From Flavobacterium sp. SLB02 (lineage in GTDB: Bacteria; Bacteroidota; Bacteroidia; Flavobacteriales; Flavobacteriaceae), in NCBI RefSeq assembly GCF_009664855.1, contig NZ_CP045928.1, positions 1,068,695 through 1,132,694 of the forward strand: 64,000 bases of DNA, read 5' to 3'. Positions within the stretch are counted from its first letter, which is position 1. Every line of letters starts with the position of its first letter. Below are positions 25,155 to 32,665 of this stretch, piece by piece. The notes under the pieces are model-generated. The model made no database searches. It had not been told where the DNA came from and saw only the letters and a program-made list of their open reading frames with translations. The translations under genes and the position numbers were made by a program.

Positions 25155-26942
25155 TTAGTTTTTTTGATATCCACCAAAATAGTTTACAGGACTCCAATCC
25201 GGAATTGCTTTTGGTGTAGGTTGTGCAAAGGTTCTAAAATCATCATCTGCATAAACTACTTTACCGTTTACAACTGTAAGTTTCGATTCGATGTTTAAAA
25301 TTTTCTCTTCAGAGGTATTAAAATAATCATCAGAAAGAATGGCGAAATCGGCTAATTTATCTGCTGCGAGCATTCCTCTGTCTTTTTCGATATTGATTAA
25401 TTGTGCACTTCCGTGAGTAAATAATTTTAAAGCCGTTGTTCTGTCTGCTATATTTTCGTCATTCATATATTTTAAGCCACCCAGTGTTTTTCCTGTAGTC
25501 AACCAATATAAACCAACCCAGGGATTGTAACTTGCCACACGGGTTCCGTCAGTTCCCATTCCTACTTTAATTCCTAATTCTAATATTTTCTTTAGCGGAA
25601 CTGTATTTGAAGCTGCTGTTTTGCCATATCTTTTTATGAAACTTTCTCCCTGATAGGCCATTCTGTGCTGAATTGCCAATCCACCGTTCAGCGCTTTTAT
25701 ACGTTTTAAGTTTTCTAGAGAAACCGTTTCTGCGTGATCAAAGAACCATAAAAGTCCGTTTAGGGGAGTTTCTTTGTTGATCTCTTCAATAACATTTAAA
25801 AATCGGGTGATGCTTTCGTTATATGTGGCATGAATTCTAAAGGGCCATCTGTTTTTTACTAACAAAGACAAAACTTCTTTTAATTGTCCTTCCATTGCCG
25901 GGCTTAATTCAGGTCTTGGTTTGTCGAAGTTTTCAAAATCTCCGGCGCTCATTACCAGATTTTCTCCTGCACCCTGAACATGATATTCTACTTTGTCAGA
26001 ATGATGATCATCGTCACAGCCTTCGCCAATTTCAACAGTCTGCATCCATTTGGTATAATCGTTTAGTTCTGTTCCTGCTTTTTGGGCAAACAAATAATAA
26101 GGCATTCTAATGGTTAAATCGCTGTCTTTGCATAAAGCGTTTGTCACGCCGTAATCGTGCGGAAAATTTTGAAATCCGCCTCCTGCATCCATAATTGCCG
26201 TTACGCCAAGTCGGTTCATTTCGCTCATAAATTGTTTGGTCGAATTGAATTTTTCATCTTCGGATAATTCCGGAAGTTTAGCAAGCGTAGAGTATAAAAT
26301 AAAAGCGTTTGGTTCTGCAACTAATAATCCGGTTGGATTTCCGTTTGCATCTTTTTCAATCAATCCCGCATTTGGGTTTGGTGTATTGGCATCTATTTTT
26401 AAGGCTGCTATTGCGGCTTTGTTCAGATAAGCGTGACCGTATAGATGAAGAATAAATGCCGGAACATCCCCTGTAGCTTGATTAATTTCTTCAAGAGTTG
26501 GTAATCTTTTTTCTTCAAACTGATAGGCATTCCATCCCCCAACAACTCGAACCCATTGTCCTTTAGGGGTTCTTTGTGCTTGTTCTTTTAGCATTGCCAA
26601 AGCTCTTTTAATAGAACGAACACCATCCCAGCGCAACTCGGTATTAAAGAATCTTCCACCGCGGATAATATGCATGTGCGAATCGAATATTCCGGGAATA
26701 ATTACTTTTCCTTTGGCATCTATTACAGTTGTGTTTTTGTTTTTTAGTTTTAAAATCTCGCTGTTTTTTCCGGTTTTAAAGATTTTTCCATCGGCAAGAG
26801 CCATTGCTTCTACAATCGTATTTTTTTCATCTAGTGTATGAATTACAGCATGGTGAACAATAAGTGTGGCTCTTTTGCCTTGAGCGAAAATCGATAAGGA
26901 AAGTAGAAGAAGTAAAGCGGATATTATAATTTTTGGTTTCAT
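25155..26942 (-). CDS. Exported amidohydrolase (YtcJ-like, amidohydrolase_3)
   Basis: This metal-dependent hydrolase of the amidohydrolase superfamily carries an N-terminal signal peptide (MKPKIIISALLLLLSLSIFAQ). From ATG 26942 it has 595 residues; the longer frame begins in the preceding terminator hairpin and is rejected. The first metal ligands are in FDSHMHIIRGG, further ligands in IHATYNES and FFDHAE, and the catalytic Asp in MGTDGTRVASYNPW. The C-terminal ADKLADFAILSDD is the usual end of the composite beta domain. Family members hydrolyse amides, carbamates or cyclic ureas. Export to the periplasm is notable for this family. It is co-transcribed with the porin downstream; an isochorismatase-like gene lies upstream. 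Confidence 0.88.
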   Translation of the reverse strand: MKPKIIISALLLLLSLSIFAQGKRATLIVHHAVIHTLDEKNTIVEAMALADGKIFKTGKNSEILKLKNKNTTVIDAKGKVIIPGIFDSHMHIIRGGRFFNTELRWDGVRSIKRALAMLKEQAQRTPKGQWVRVVGGWNAYQFEEKRLPTLEEINQATGDVPAFILHLYGHAYLNKAAIAALKIDANTPNPNAGLIEKDANGNPTGLLVAEPNAFILYSTLAKLPELSEDEKFNSTKQFMSEMNRLGVTAIMDAGGGFQNFPHDYGVTNALCKDSDLTIRMPYYLFAQKAGTELNDYTKWMQTVEIGEGCDDDHHSDKVEYHVQGAGENLVMSAGDFENFDKPRPELSPAMEGQLKEVLSLLVKNRWPFRIHATYNESITRFLNVIEEINKETPLNGLLWFFDHAETVSLENLKRIKALNGGLAIQHRMAYQGESFIKRYGKTAASNTVPLKKILELGIKVGMGTDGTRVASYNPWVGLYWLTTGKTLGGLKYMNDENIADRTTALKLFTHGSAQLINIEKDRGMLAADKLADFAILSDDYFNTSEEKILNIESKLTVVNGKVVYADDDFRTFAQPTPKAIPDWSPVNYFGGYQKN

Positions 26943-26970
26943 AATCTGGTTTTTATTAGAGGTTTGGATA

Positions 26971-26998
26971 AAAAAAGGCTGTGAGAGTATCACAGCCC
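26971..26998 (-). terminator. Terminator between isochorismatase-like gene and amidohydrolase gene
   Basis: On the minus strand an 8-bp GC-rich stem (26990-26997 with 26977-26984, loop of 5) is followed by seven T residues, 32 bp after the stop of the gene at 27030. It would reduce but perhaps not abolish read-through into the amidohydrolase gene. Confidence 0.7.
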
Positions 26999-27029
26999 TT
27001 AAAAGAACCATTGATGAAGAATTTATAAA

Positions 27030-27719
27030 TTAGTGTTTCAACATTTCGTGAGCGTACTGAACACCAACACCATAAGCACCACCATATTTTTTAACTAAAT
27101 CAGTTACTGGTACATAAGTTTCCTGACGAGCCCAGTCGCGTTGTAATTCTAATAAGTATTGTAATGAAGTTACGGGATGAGCACCAGCCTGAACCATACG
27201 GGTTACGGCCATTTCGTGTGCTTCTTTAGAAACATCACCACTTGCATCTGTAATTACATAAACATCATAACCTTCGTTGATTGCTGATAATGCTGGCCCA
27301 ACAATACAAACACTTGTCCACAAACCTGCAAAAACCAGTTTCTTTTTACCTTTTGCAACTATAGCTTTATGAGCAGGAATATCTTCCCAGGTATTCATTG
27401 AGGTACGATCGATGTAGTTTGAAGTAGCTTTTGGATAAAATTCTTCTATTTCACGAAAAACCGGTCCGCTAAATGATTTTTCGGCAACGGTTGTTACAAT
27501 GGTAGGAACTTTGAATATTTTTGAAGCTCCGGCAACTAAAGCGGTGTTGTTACGAAGTTGATCAATTGGAATGTTATTTACTGCAAATGCCATTTGGCTT
27601 TCGTAATCAATAAGTACTAGTGTGTGGTTGAAAGGATCTAATTGCGCCGGACTTGGTTTTTGAGCGAATCCTATAAAAGTTACAAATAATAATGCTGCGG
27701 TTAAGATTAATTTTTTCAT
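27030..27719 (-). CDS. Exported isochorismatase-like cysteine hydrolase (YcaC-type)
   Basis: This is a cysteine hydrolase of the isochorismatase superfamily. The 229 residues begin with a signal peptide (about 1-19, ending GFAQ), unlike the cytoplasmic YcaC. Catalytic residues visible are Asp 38 in LVLIDYE and the nucleophile Cys 138 in LWTSVCIVGPALSA. The motifs RTSMNTWED and YDVYVITDASG correspond to YcaC RxxxNxWxD and DVFVVTDASG. A Lys of the triad was not assigned with certainty. A 30-residue C-terminal extension (TDLVKKYGGAYGVG) also fits the YcaC group. Upstream at 27870-27899 is a direct-repeat operator candidate. The substrate is unknown. Confidence 0.88.
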   Translation of the reverse strand: MKKLILTAALLFVTFIGFAQKPSPAQLDPFNHTLVLIDYESQMAFAVNNIPIDQLRNNTALVAGASKIFKVPTIVTTVAEKSFSGPVFREIEEFYPKATSNYIDRTSMNTWEDIPAHKAIVAKGKKKLVFAGLWTSVCIVGPALSAINEGYDVYVITDASGDVSKEAHEMAVTRMVQAGAHPVTSLQYLLELQRDWARQETYVPVTDLVKKYGGAYGVGVQYAHEMLKH

Positions 27720-27869
27720 GATAATTTATTTTTGTTGTGAATAAAAAGGTTTTTTGAAATTATTTTATATTTGATTTTCAGTGTTTTGCACTCGTGTTAA
27801 ATGCTTTGTTTGTAATGTTTTGATTTTAAAAGTTTTTTCAAAAAAGGCAATAAAGTTCCTAACGATATA

Positions 27870-27899
27870 TCGTCAATTTGTTATTGGATAGTCGTCAAT
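27870..27899 (-). promoter_or_regulatory. Direct-repeat operator candidate (ATTGACGA twice)
   Basis: The octamer TCGTCAAT (plus strand) occurs at 27870-27877 and again at 27892-27899, 22 bp apart, i.e. about two helical turns on the same face. This is the usual geometry of AraC-family binding sites. It lies 150 bp upstream of the exported hydrolase gene, on whose strand it reads ATTGACGA. Confidence 0.4.
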
Positions 27900-27949
27900 G
27901 AAATGTTTTAAAGCTTTTTAATGAGTTTTAAAAAGGAAAATTCTGGTAC

Positions 27950-28264
27950 CTAAATTTTTCCTTTTAGATGTAATCGGTGAAGGATTTCTGATTTTAATAA
28001 ACCGCTTCCTCCTCCAAAATGTTCAATTACTTCGACTTGGGGTTGTTGTTCCAAGCAAAAAGAAGTGAACTTTTTCTCGACATGATCTTCGATTCCGGAA
28101 CTCAACAGAACAATGTCGATTTTGTGATTTTGAAAGTATTCCTGAGCTTCATTCTCGTGATCAAAAGCAACTGCATTCCAGTTCTCATCTGCATTTACAA
28201 GTCGAAGTAAAATGGCCAGGATCGCTTCGTTTTTTCCAAGTAATAAGAATTCAAGAGTTTTCAT
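27950..28264 (-). CDS. Orphan pseudo-receiver domain protein
   Basis: This 104-residue protein has the alternating strand/helix pattern of a CheY-like receiver: LEFLLLGKN (strand 1), a helix, WNAVAFDHENEAQEYFQ (strand 2 and helix 2), KIDIVLLSSGIE (strand 3) and VEVIEHFGGGSG (strand 4). The key acidic residues are missing: there is no Asp/Glu pair after strand 1, and the phospho-acceptor position after strand 3 is Ser. It therefore cannot be phosphorylated in the usual way. The length stops before helix 5. The leader contains a 14-A tract 6 bp upstream of ATG, and three 119-bp tandem repeats lie further upstream. I recall such 104-residue proteins in flavobacteria but no function for them. Confidence 0.7.
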   Translation of the reverse strand: MKTLEFLLLGKNEAILAILLRLVNADENWNAVAFDHENEAQEYFQNHKIDIVLLSSGIEDHVEKKFTSFCLEQQPQVEVIEHFGGGSGLLKSEILHRLHLKGKI

Positions 28265-28353
28265 AATCGTTTTTTTTTTTTTTAGTTTCTAAGACACTGA
28301 GCTACTAAGTTTCTAAGTTTTTTTAGGCTTTAATTTTTCAGTTTTGATAGAAC

Positions 28354-28660
28354 TTGTAATTTGTTTTACAAATGTATAGGCTAATTAAATTGTTTGGCTT
28401 AATCTAGGACAAGAAATATAATTTTCTATAATTTGATCATTTCAGGATTAAGACTACAGCTTTTTAAGAACTAATAATTTATTTGACAAATGTATTGGTT
28501 AACTCAAAAAGCAGGGCTTAATCTAGGACAAGAAATTAATCTTTACTCGAAGTATGTTTCTCAGGCTTTAGATTCAGGCTTAAAAAGAACGATTCATTTA
28601 TTTGACAAATGTATCACTAAGCTAAAAGGTAGTGGCTTAATCTAGGACAAGAAATTAATT
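28354..28660 (-). repeat. Three tandem 119-bp repeats, each with operator-like block and TACATTTG box
   Basis: A 22-nt block (GGCTTAATCTAGGACAAGAA plus AT) is identical at 28396-28417, 28515-28536 and 28634-28655, and the 10-mer ACAAATGTAT recurs at 28368, 28486 and 28605. Spacing between copies is 118-119 bp. About 80 bp of each unit is conserved and 40 bp is free to vary. On the minus strand each unit reads CTTGTCCTAGATTAAGCC, then about 18 bp, then TACATTTG, a perfect Bacteroidota -7 box. The array lies 90-390 bp upstream of the pseudo-receiver gene and points towards it. Confidence 0.75.
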
Positions 28661-28858
28661 TTGAGTTTTTGAAAGCTAATTTTGGAGTGTAAGGAGTAGG
28701 ATTTCTATATCGCTTTTTTAAGAAATAATAATTTTAACAAAAAAAGTTTAAGTTATAATTGTTTGAAAAAAGAGGCGTAATGTCAAGTAAAACAATAAAT
28801 TAATATTGAATGAATATAAATAAGAGAAAAAAAAGATTCTCCAAATGTGGAAACCCGT

Positions 28859-28982
28859 AATGTTTTCTCTAAAGTAGCTTGTAGATTTGTGTTATAGAAA
28901 TTGATATAGGCGTTGTTTTTGCCTTTTTAAACAGCATTTGTCAATTCTCTATGTTACTGTTTTTGGAGAAACATTTTTTTTT
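28859..28982 (+). ncRNA. Possible rod-shaped structured RNA ending in a T-run
   Basis: AATGTTTTCTC (28859-28869) can pair with GAGAAACATT (28966-28975), and inside it ATAGAAATTGA (28894-28904) pairs with TCAATTCTCTAT (28941-28952), with a small GGC/GCC hairpin at the tip. The outer stem is followed by a run of T residues (28974-28982). The nested pairings suggest a rod-like transcript of about 125 nt. No convincing promoter was found, so confidence is low. Confidence 0.35.
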
Positions 28983-28992
28983 AGAATGAAAA

Positions 28993-29022
28993 TTTGACAC
29001 CATTTCATAGTGGATATCTTTG
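28993..29022 (+). promoter_or_regulatory. Consensus Bacteroidota promoter with no gene behind it
   Basis: TTTG (28993-28996), 18 bp, then TATCTTTG (29015-29022) fits the TTTG/TAnnTTTG consensus exactly. No open reading frame follows on this strand, only a terminator 40 bp on, which points to a small RNA. Confidence 0.65.
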
Positions 29023-29028
29023 TATAAG

Positions 29029-29107
29029 TTTGCAAGACATACGGGAAAGTCTAAATTTTTATAGGGTTTTTAGATTTTGTTAATCAAAGTCTGAAAACCC
29101 TTTTTTT
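29029..29107 (+). ncRNA. Candidate small RNA of about 75-80 nt
   Basis: The start is inferred at about 29029, 6-7 nt after the promoter's -7 box. The transcript has a single-stranded 5' part and ends in a 17-bp stem (29063-29079 with 29085-29101, two G-U pairs, loop TTAAT) followed by seven T residues. No start codon with a reasonable frame lies within it. It converges on the end of the AraC-type gene at 29109. Confidence 0.55.
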
Positions 29108-29108
29108 A

Positions 29109-30140
29109 TTAGCTTAATAATAAAACTCCCGTAATCCAAAAATGAATATAGTCCCAATTGATTTTAAACTTTTGAGGTGAAAAACCATAGAAATTTTTAA
29201 AAGCTGCCGAAAAATGAGACACATCTTTATACCCACATTTATACGCTACATCACTAACTGTCGAGGCTTTATTTTGGAATAATTCTTTGGCATGTTCCAT
29301 TCTGAGTTTAATAATATAACTTTTTACAGTAGTTCCAAAACAAGCTTTAAATCCTTTTTTTAGCTTAAATTCATTTAGCGAAATCAACCTTGAGAGTTCT
29401 GCTAATGTTGGCGCGTTAACATAATCGTTGTCTAGTATTTCTTTGGCTTCTAGTAATTTATGGTAATCGTCTTTGTCAATTTGATCTTTTTGTACAGGTA
29501 TGGTAATGATTGTTTCGAGCTGATGTATAAGGAGTTCTTTGATTTTAGTTTCGATATACATTTTTTTTAGAGCACCCTGACGCTTGCAGTTTTTTATTTC
29601 GTGAATCACCCACTGAATTGCCGGGGTAAAGGCAATATACTTTGAAGTAAGATAACTCGATTTTTTAAGCAGGATATTTTTTGAAAATTTCTCATGAAGT
29701 TCCCAATCTTCATTGATAATACTGTAATAAAAGTCTTTTGACAAGATGATAGAGAAATAATTAATTTGTTCAAAGGCAGGTATTTTAATAGTTGCTTTAT
29801 AGTTTGTAGCGTAAAATATATTATGAGTATTTTTTTTTGAATATTTTTCGGTTTCTAATTCATCAATATGGGTCTCGACATTATTGCAGCAAATAAAATT
29901 CATCACTACAGATTCTTGATCAATTTCAAAAATGATAGTTTGAGGCGTTGAAAAAAGCATTTGTGTATCGAGCAAAACCATTCCCTGGGTGATTAAGTGA
30001 TGGCTTTTAATTTGTTCTGAATCACCATTTTTTATATTGACATTCTCCTGTGTTAAATAATTTTTTGGATAATGAGTGTCACCAATTTCAATTTGAATAA
30101 GTGACTTTTCGTGCGCTAAAATTTTCGATTTGATCTTCAA
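29109..30140 (-). CDS. AraC-family regulator of the adjacent TonB receptor cassette (PchR-like context)
   Basis: This 343-residue regulator has an N-terminal sensory region (about 1-220) and a C-terminal double helix-turn-helix (about 230-330: APTLAELSRLISLNEFKLKK and VSDVAYKCGYKDVSHFSAAF). The following FKNFYGFSPQKFK is the family end motif, and 15 further residues (INWDYIHFWITG) form an unusual hydrophobic tail. Its layout and its position divergent from a TonB-dependent receptor resemble PchR-type siderophore regulators. Two 21-bp-spaced direct repeats in the shared promoter region are candidate binding sites. The inducer is unknown. Confidence 0.88.
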   Translation of the reverse strand: MKIKSKILAHEKSLIQIEIGDTHYPKNYLTQENVNIKNGDSEQIKSHHLITQGMVLLDTQMLFSTPQTIIFEIDQESVVMNFICCNNVETHIDELETEKYSKKNTHNIFYATNYKATIKIPAFEQINYFSIILSKDFYYSIINEDWELHEKFSKNILLKKSSYLTSKYIAFTPAIQWVIHEIKNCKRQGALKKMYIETKIKELLIHQLETIITIPVQKDQIDKDDYHKLLEAKEILDNDYVNAPTLAELSRLISLNEFKLKKGFKACFGTTVKSYIIKLRMEHAKELFQNKASTVSDVAYKCGYKDVSHFSAAFKNFYGFSPQKFKINWDYIHFWITGVLLLS

Positions 30141-30143
30141 AAT

Positions 30144-30177
30144 ATAATCCGTTTTTACAAAATAATAATCCGTTTTT
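30144..30177 (+). promoter_or_regulatory. AraC-type direct repeats upstream of the TonB receptor promoter
   Basis: The 13-mer ATAATCCGTTTTT is present at 30144-30156 and exactly again at 30165-30177, 21 bp apart. Twenty-seven bp further on lies a perfect -7 box, TACTTTTG (30205-30212), with no good -33 box. That is the layout of an activator-dependent promoter with the activator bound over the -33 region. Confidence 0.55.
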
Positions 30178-30247
30178 CCCTATCTTTTTTCGAGTTGTAG
30201 ATGGTACTTTTGCGCCAAAGTTATTTATAATTAGTCTAATTAAAGAT

Positions 30248-32641
30248 ATGACAACTCACAAATTTTTATTTTTTAGTATATTTTTTTTCTTTTCGGTCTT
30301 ATCGCATTCCCAGCAAAATCAAGGTTTCTTCATCAGTGGAGAGGTAAGAGAAAATTCCGGACAAACAATTCCTTATGCCACAATTAGTATCGAAAAAACC
30401 AACTTTAGCATGATCTCGGATGAAAACGGGAGTTTTGTTTTTAAAAATGTAAAGCCGGGAAAATACACTTTAAAAATCTCTGCAATTGGTTTTTCGAACT
30501 ATAAAAAAAATATAGAAGTTTCATCCGGGGATGTTAGTTTTAAGGTTCGCTTAGAAAATGAATTAAACGAATTGCAAAGCGTTACAGTTTTAGGACGTAC
30601 GGCAACCGAGAAAGTAAATAAACAAGCTTATAATGTAACGGCTCTTGATGCTAAAAAGCTTCACAATACTACCCTTGATTTGTCTCATGCTTTAGACAGG
30701 GTTTCCGGTGTTCGTGTTCGTGAGGCTGGTGGAGTGGGTTCAAGATCAGAACTTTCGATAAATGGTTTCTCGGGAAATCAAATCAAGGTTTTTATTGATG
30801 GAGTTCCCATGGATAATTTTGGATCTTCTTTTCAGCTCAATAACATTCCTGTAAATCTTGCCGATCGTGTCGAAGTTTACAAAGGTGTTGTACCAATTTG
30901 GCTGGGTGGTGATGCTTTAGGAGGTGCGGTGAATATTGTGACAAACAGCAAACCAAGAACTTATATTGATGCGTCGTATTCTTTTGGATCTTTTAATACC
31001 CATCGCTCTGCTGTAAATGCGGGTTATACTTCTAAAAGCGGTTTTACCACAGAGATAAATGCTTTTCAAAATTATTCTGATAATAATTATTGGGTCAATG
31101 TTGATGCGGCCAATTTATTCTCAGGTCAATATTATCCAAATCAGCGTGTAAGAAGATTTCATGATAACTACCATAACGAAACGGTGGTTGTAAACATTGG
31201 AATTACTGGAAAAAAATATGCCGATAAATTGCTATTTGGTCTTACAGCAGGTCAAAATAAAGCAGACATTCAAACCGGAGCAAGAATGGAAAGTGTCTTT
31301 GGATCTGTTTATTCGAAAGGAAATATTTTGATGCCCACTGTAAAATATCAGGTTAAAGATCTTTTTACAAAAGGCTTGAATTTTAATCTTACAGGGAATT
31401 TTAATTTTGGAGAAGAAAAAAATATAGATACCGTATATATTAGATATAACTGGTTTGGCGAGAGCAGAAAGTTTGAGGGTTTAGGCGGAGAACGCAGCCG
31501 TACGTTACGCAAATTCAAAAACAATAACGGAATTGCTACAGCAAATGCCACTTATAGTTTAAGCGAGAGACATTCATTTATGCTTAATAATACCTTCAAT
31601 ACTTTTGATCGTAAAGAAAGTGATGAGTTAGTTCCTGAATCTTTAGTGTATAAACAACCTAAAAAATCACAAAAAAATGTAATAGGATTAGGGTATAAAT
31701 TTGATTATAACCAGAAGTGGAGTACCTCTGTATTTTTAAAAGATTATTCCCTAAAAACGACTTATTCCAGAAGTTATAATCCATCGGGAAATACCGGAGA
31801 TATTGCCTACCAGCAATATGTAGACCATACATCTGTAGTAGGATATGGTGGGGCAACAAGTTACTATATCAGAGAGAGTTTACAGGTAAAAGGATCTTTT
31901 GAAAAAAGTTACCGTTTACCAACGCCACAGGAAATCTTTGGAAACGTAAATGAAAATATTGCAGGAAATCTTGATCTTAAACCCGAGACCAGTAATAATT
32001 TTAATGCTGGAGTGAGCTACCAGACTAGCTTTAGAAAAGTAAATGCCATGACATTTGATCTGAACTTTTTGTATCGCGATGCTAGAGATTTTATACGCTC
32101 TGAGCTCAATATAAATCAAACCATGCAAACCAACGTCAATCAGGGACGAGTGACTAATTACGGCGTAGATACAGAGATCAGGTATTCATACAAAAACCGA
32201 TTTACTGCGGGGGTAAATATGACTTATCAAAATCTTCGTAATATGACTAAATATGAACCAGGTCAGCAATATGTATCGCTTTTTTACAAAGACAGGGTTC
32301 CCAACATCCCATATCTCTTTGGGAATTTTGATGCGACAATATTTTTTAATGATTTTATAAAAAAAGGAAATAATTTATCTCTAGGATACAATCTTCTCTA
32401 TGTCTATGACTATTATTTGTCATGGCCAAGCCGTGGTATCCAATCTAGTAAACTGGATATTCCAACACAGTTTAATCACGATATCAATATTGTTTACACA
32501 CTTGCCGATGGAAAATACAATATAGCTTTTGAATGTAAAAATGTATTAGACAATAAGCTCTACGATAACTTTTCATTGCAAAAACCAAGTCGTGGCTTTT
32601 ACCTCAAATTCAGATATTTTCTTGATAAATCACGTAAATAA
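30248..32641 (+). CDS. TonB-dependent outer-membrane receptor (siderophore/heme type)
   Basis: This is a TonB-gated outer-membrane transporter. The 797 residues comprise a signal peptide (about 1-21, ending SHSQ), a carboxypeptidase-regulatory-like beta-sandwich (about 28-110, GEVRENSGQTIPYATISIEK), a plug domain (about 130-235, with SGVRVREAGGVGSRSELSI and VEVYKGVVPIWLGGDALGGA) and a 22-strand barrel. LNELQSVTVLGR just before the plug is the TonB-box region. The barrel ends in YFLDKSRK rather than a terminal Phe. The AraC gene on one side and DUF4374 and PepSY genes on the other make iron-chelate uptake the best guess. The exact ligand is unknown. Confidence 0.93.
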   Translation: MTTHKFLFFSIFFFFSVLSHSQQNQGFFISGEVRENSGQTIPYATISIEKTNFSMISDENGSFVFKNVKPGKYTLKISAIGFSNYKKNIEVSSGDVSFKVRLENELNELQSVTVLGRTATEKVNKQAYNVTALDAKKLHNTTLDLSHALDRVSGVRVREAGGVGSRSELSINGFSGNQIKVFIDGVPMDNFGSSFQLNNIPVNLADRVEVYKGVVPIWLGGDALGGAVNIVTNSKPRTYIDASYSFGSFNTHRSAVNAGYTSKSGFTTEINAFQNYSDNNYWVNVDAANLFSGQYYPNQRVRRFHDNYHNETVVVNIGITGKKYADKLLFGLTAGQNKADIQTGARMESVFGSVYSKGNILMPTVKYQVKDLFTKGLNFNLTGNFNFGEEKNIDTVYIRYNWFGESRKFEGLGGERSRTLRKFKNNNGIATANATYSLSERHSFMLNNTFNTFDRKESDELVPESLVYKQPKKSQKNVIGLGYKFDYNQKWSTSVFLKDYSLKTTYSRSYNPSGNTGDIAYQQYVDHTSVVGYGGATSYYIRESLQVKGSFEKSYRLPTPQEIFGNVNENIAGNLDLKPETSNNFNAGVSYQTSFRKVNAMTFDLNFLYRDARDFIRSELNINQTMQTNVNQGRVTNYGVDTEIRYSYKNRFTAGVNMTYQNLRNMTKYEPGQQYVSLFYKDRVPNIPYLFGNFDATIFFNDFIKKGNNLSLGYNLLYVYDYYLSWPSRGIQSSKLDIPTQFNHDINIVYTLADGKYNIAFECKNVLDNKLYDNFSLQKPSRGFYLKFRYFLDKSRK

Positions 32642-32665
32642 TTTAATAATTCAAACCATAATAAC

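Noticed and set aside
28354..28660. CRISPR array
   Set aside because: Only three units, a conserved part of about 80 bp with 40-bp gaps, no short uniform repeat/spacer pattern and no cas genes.
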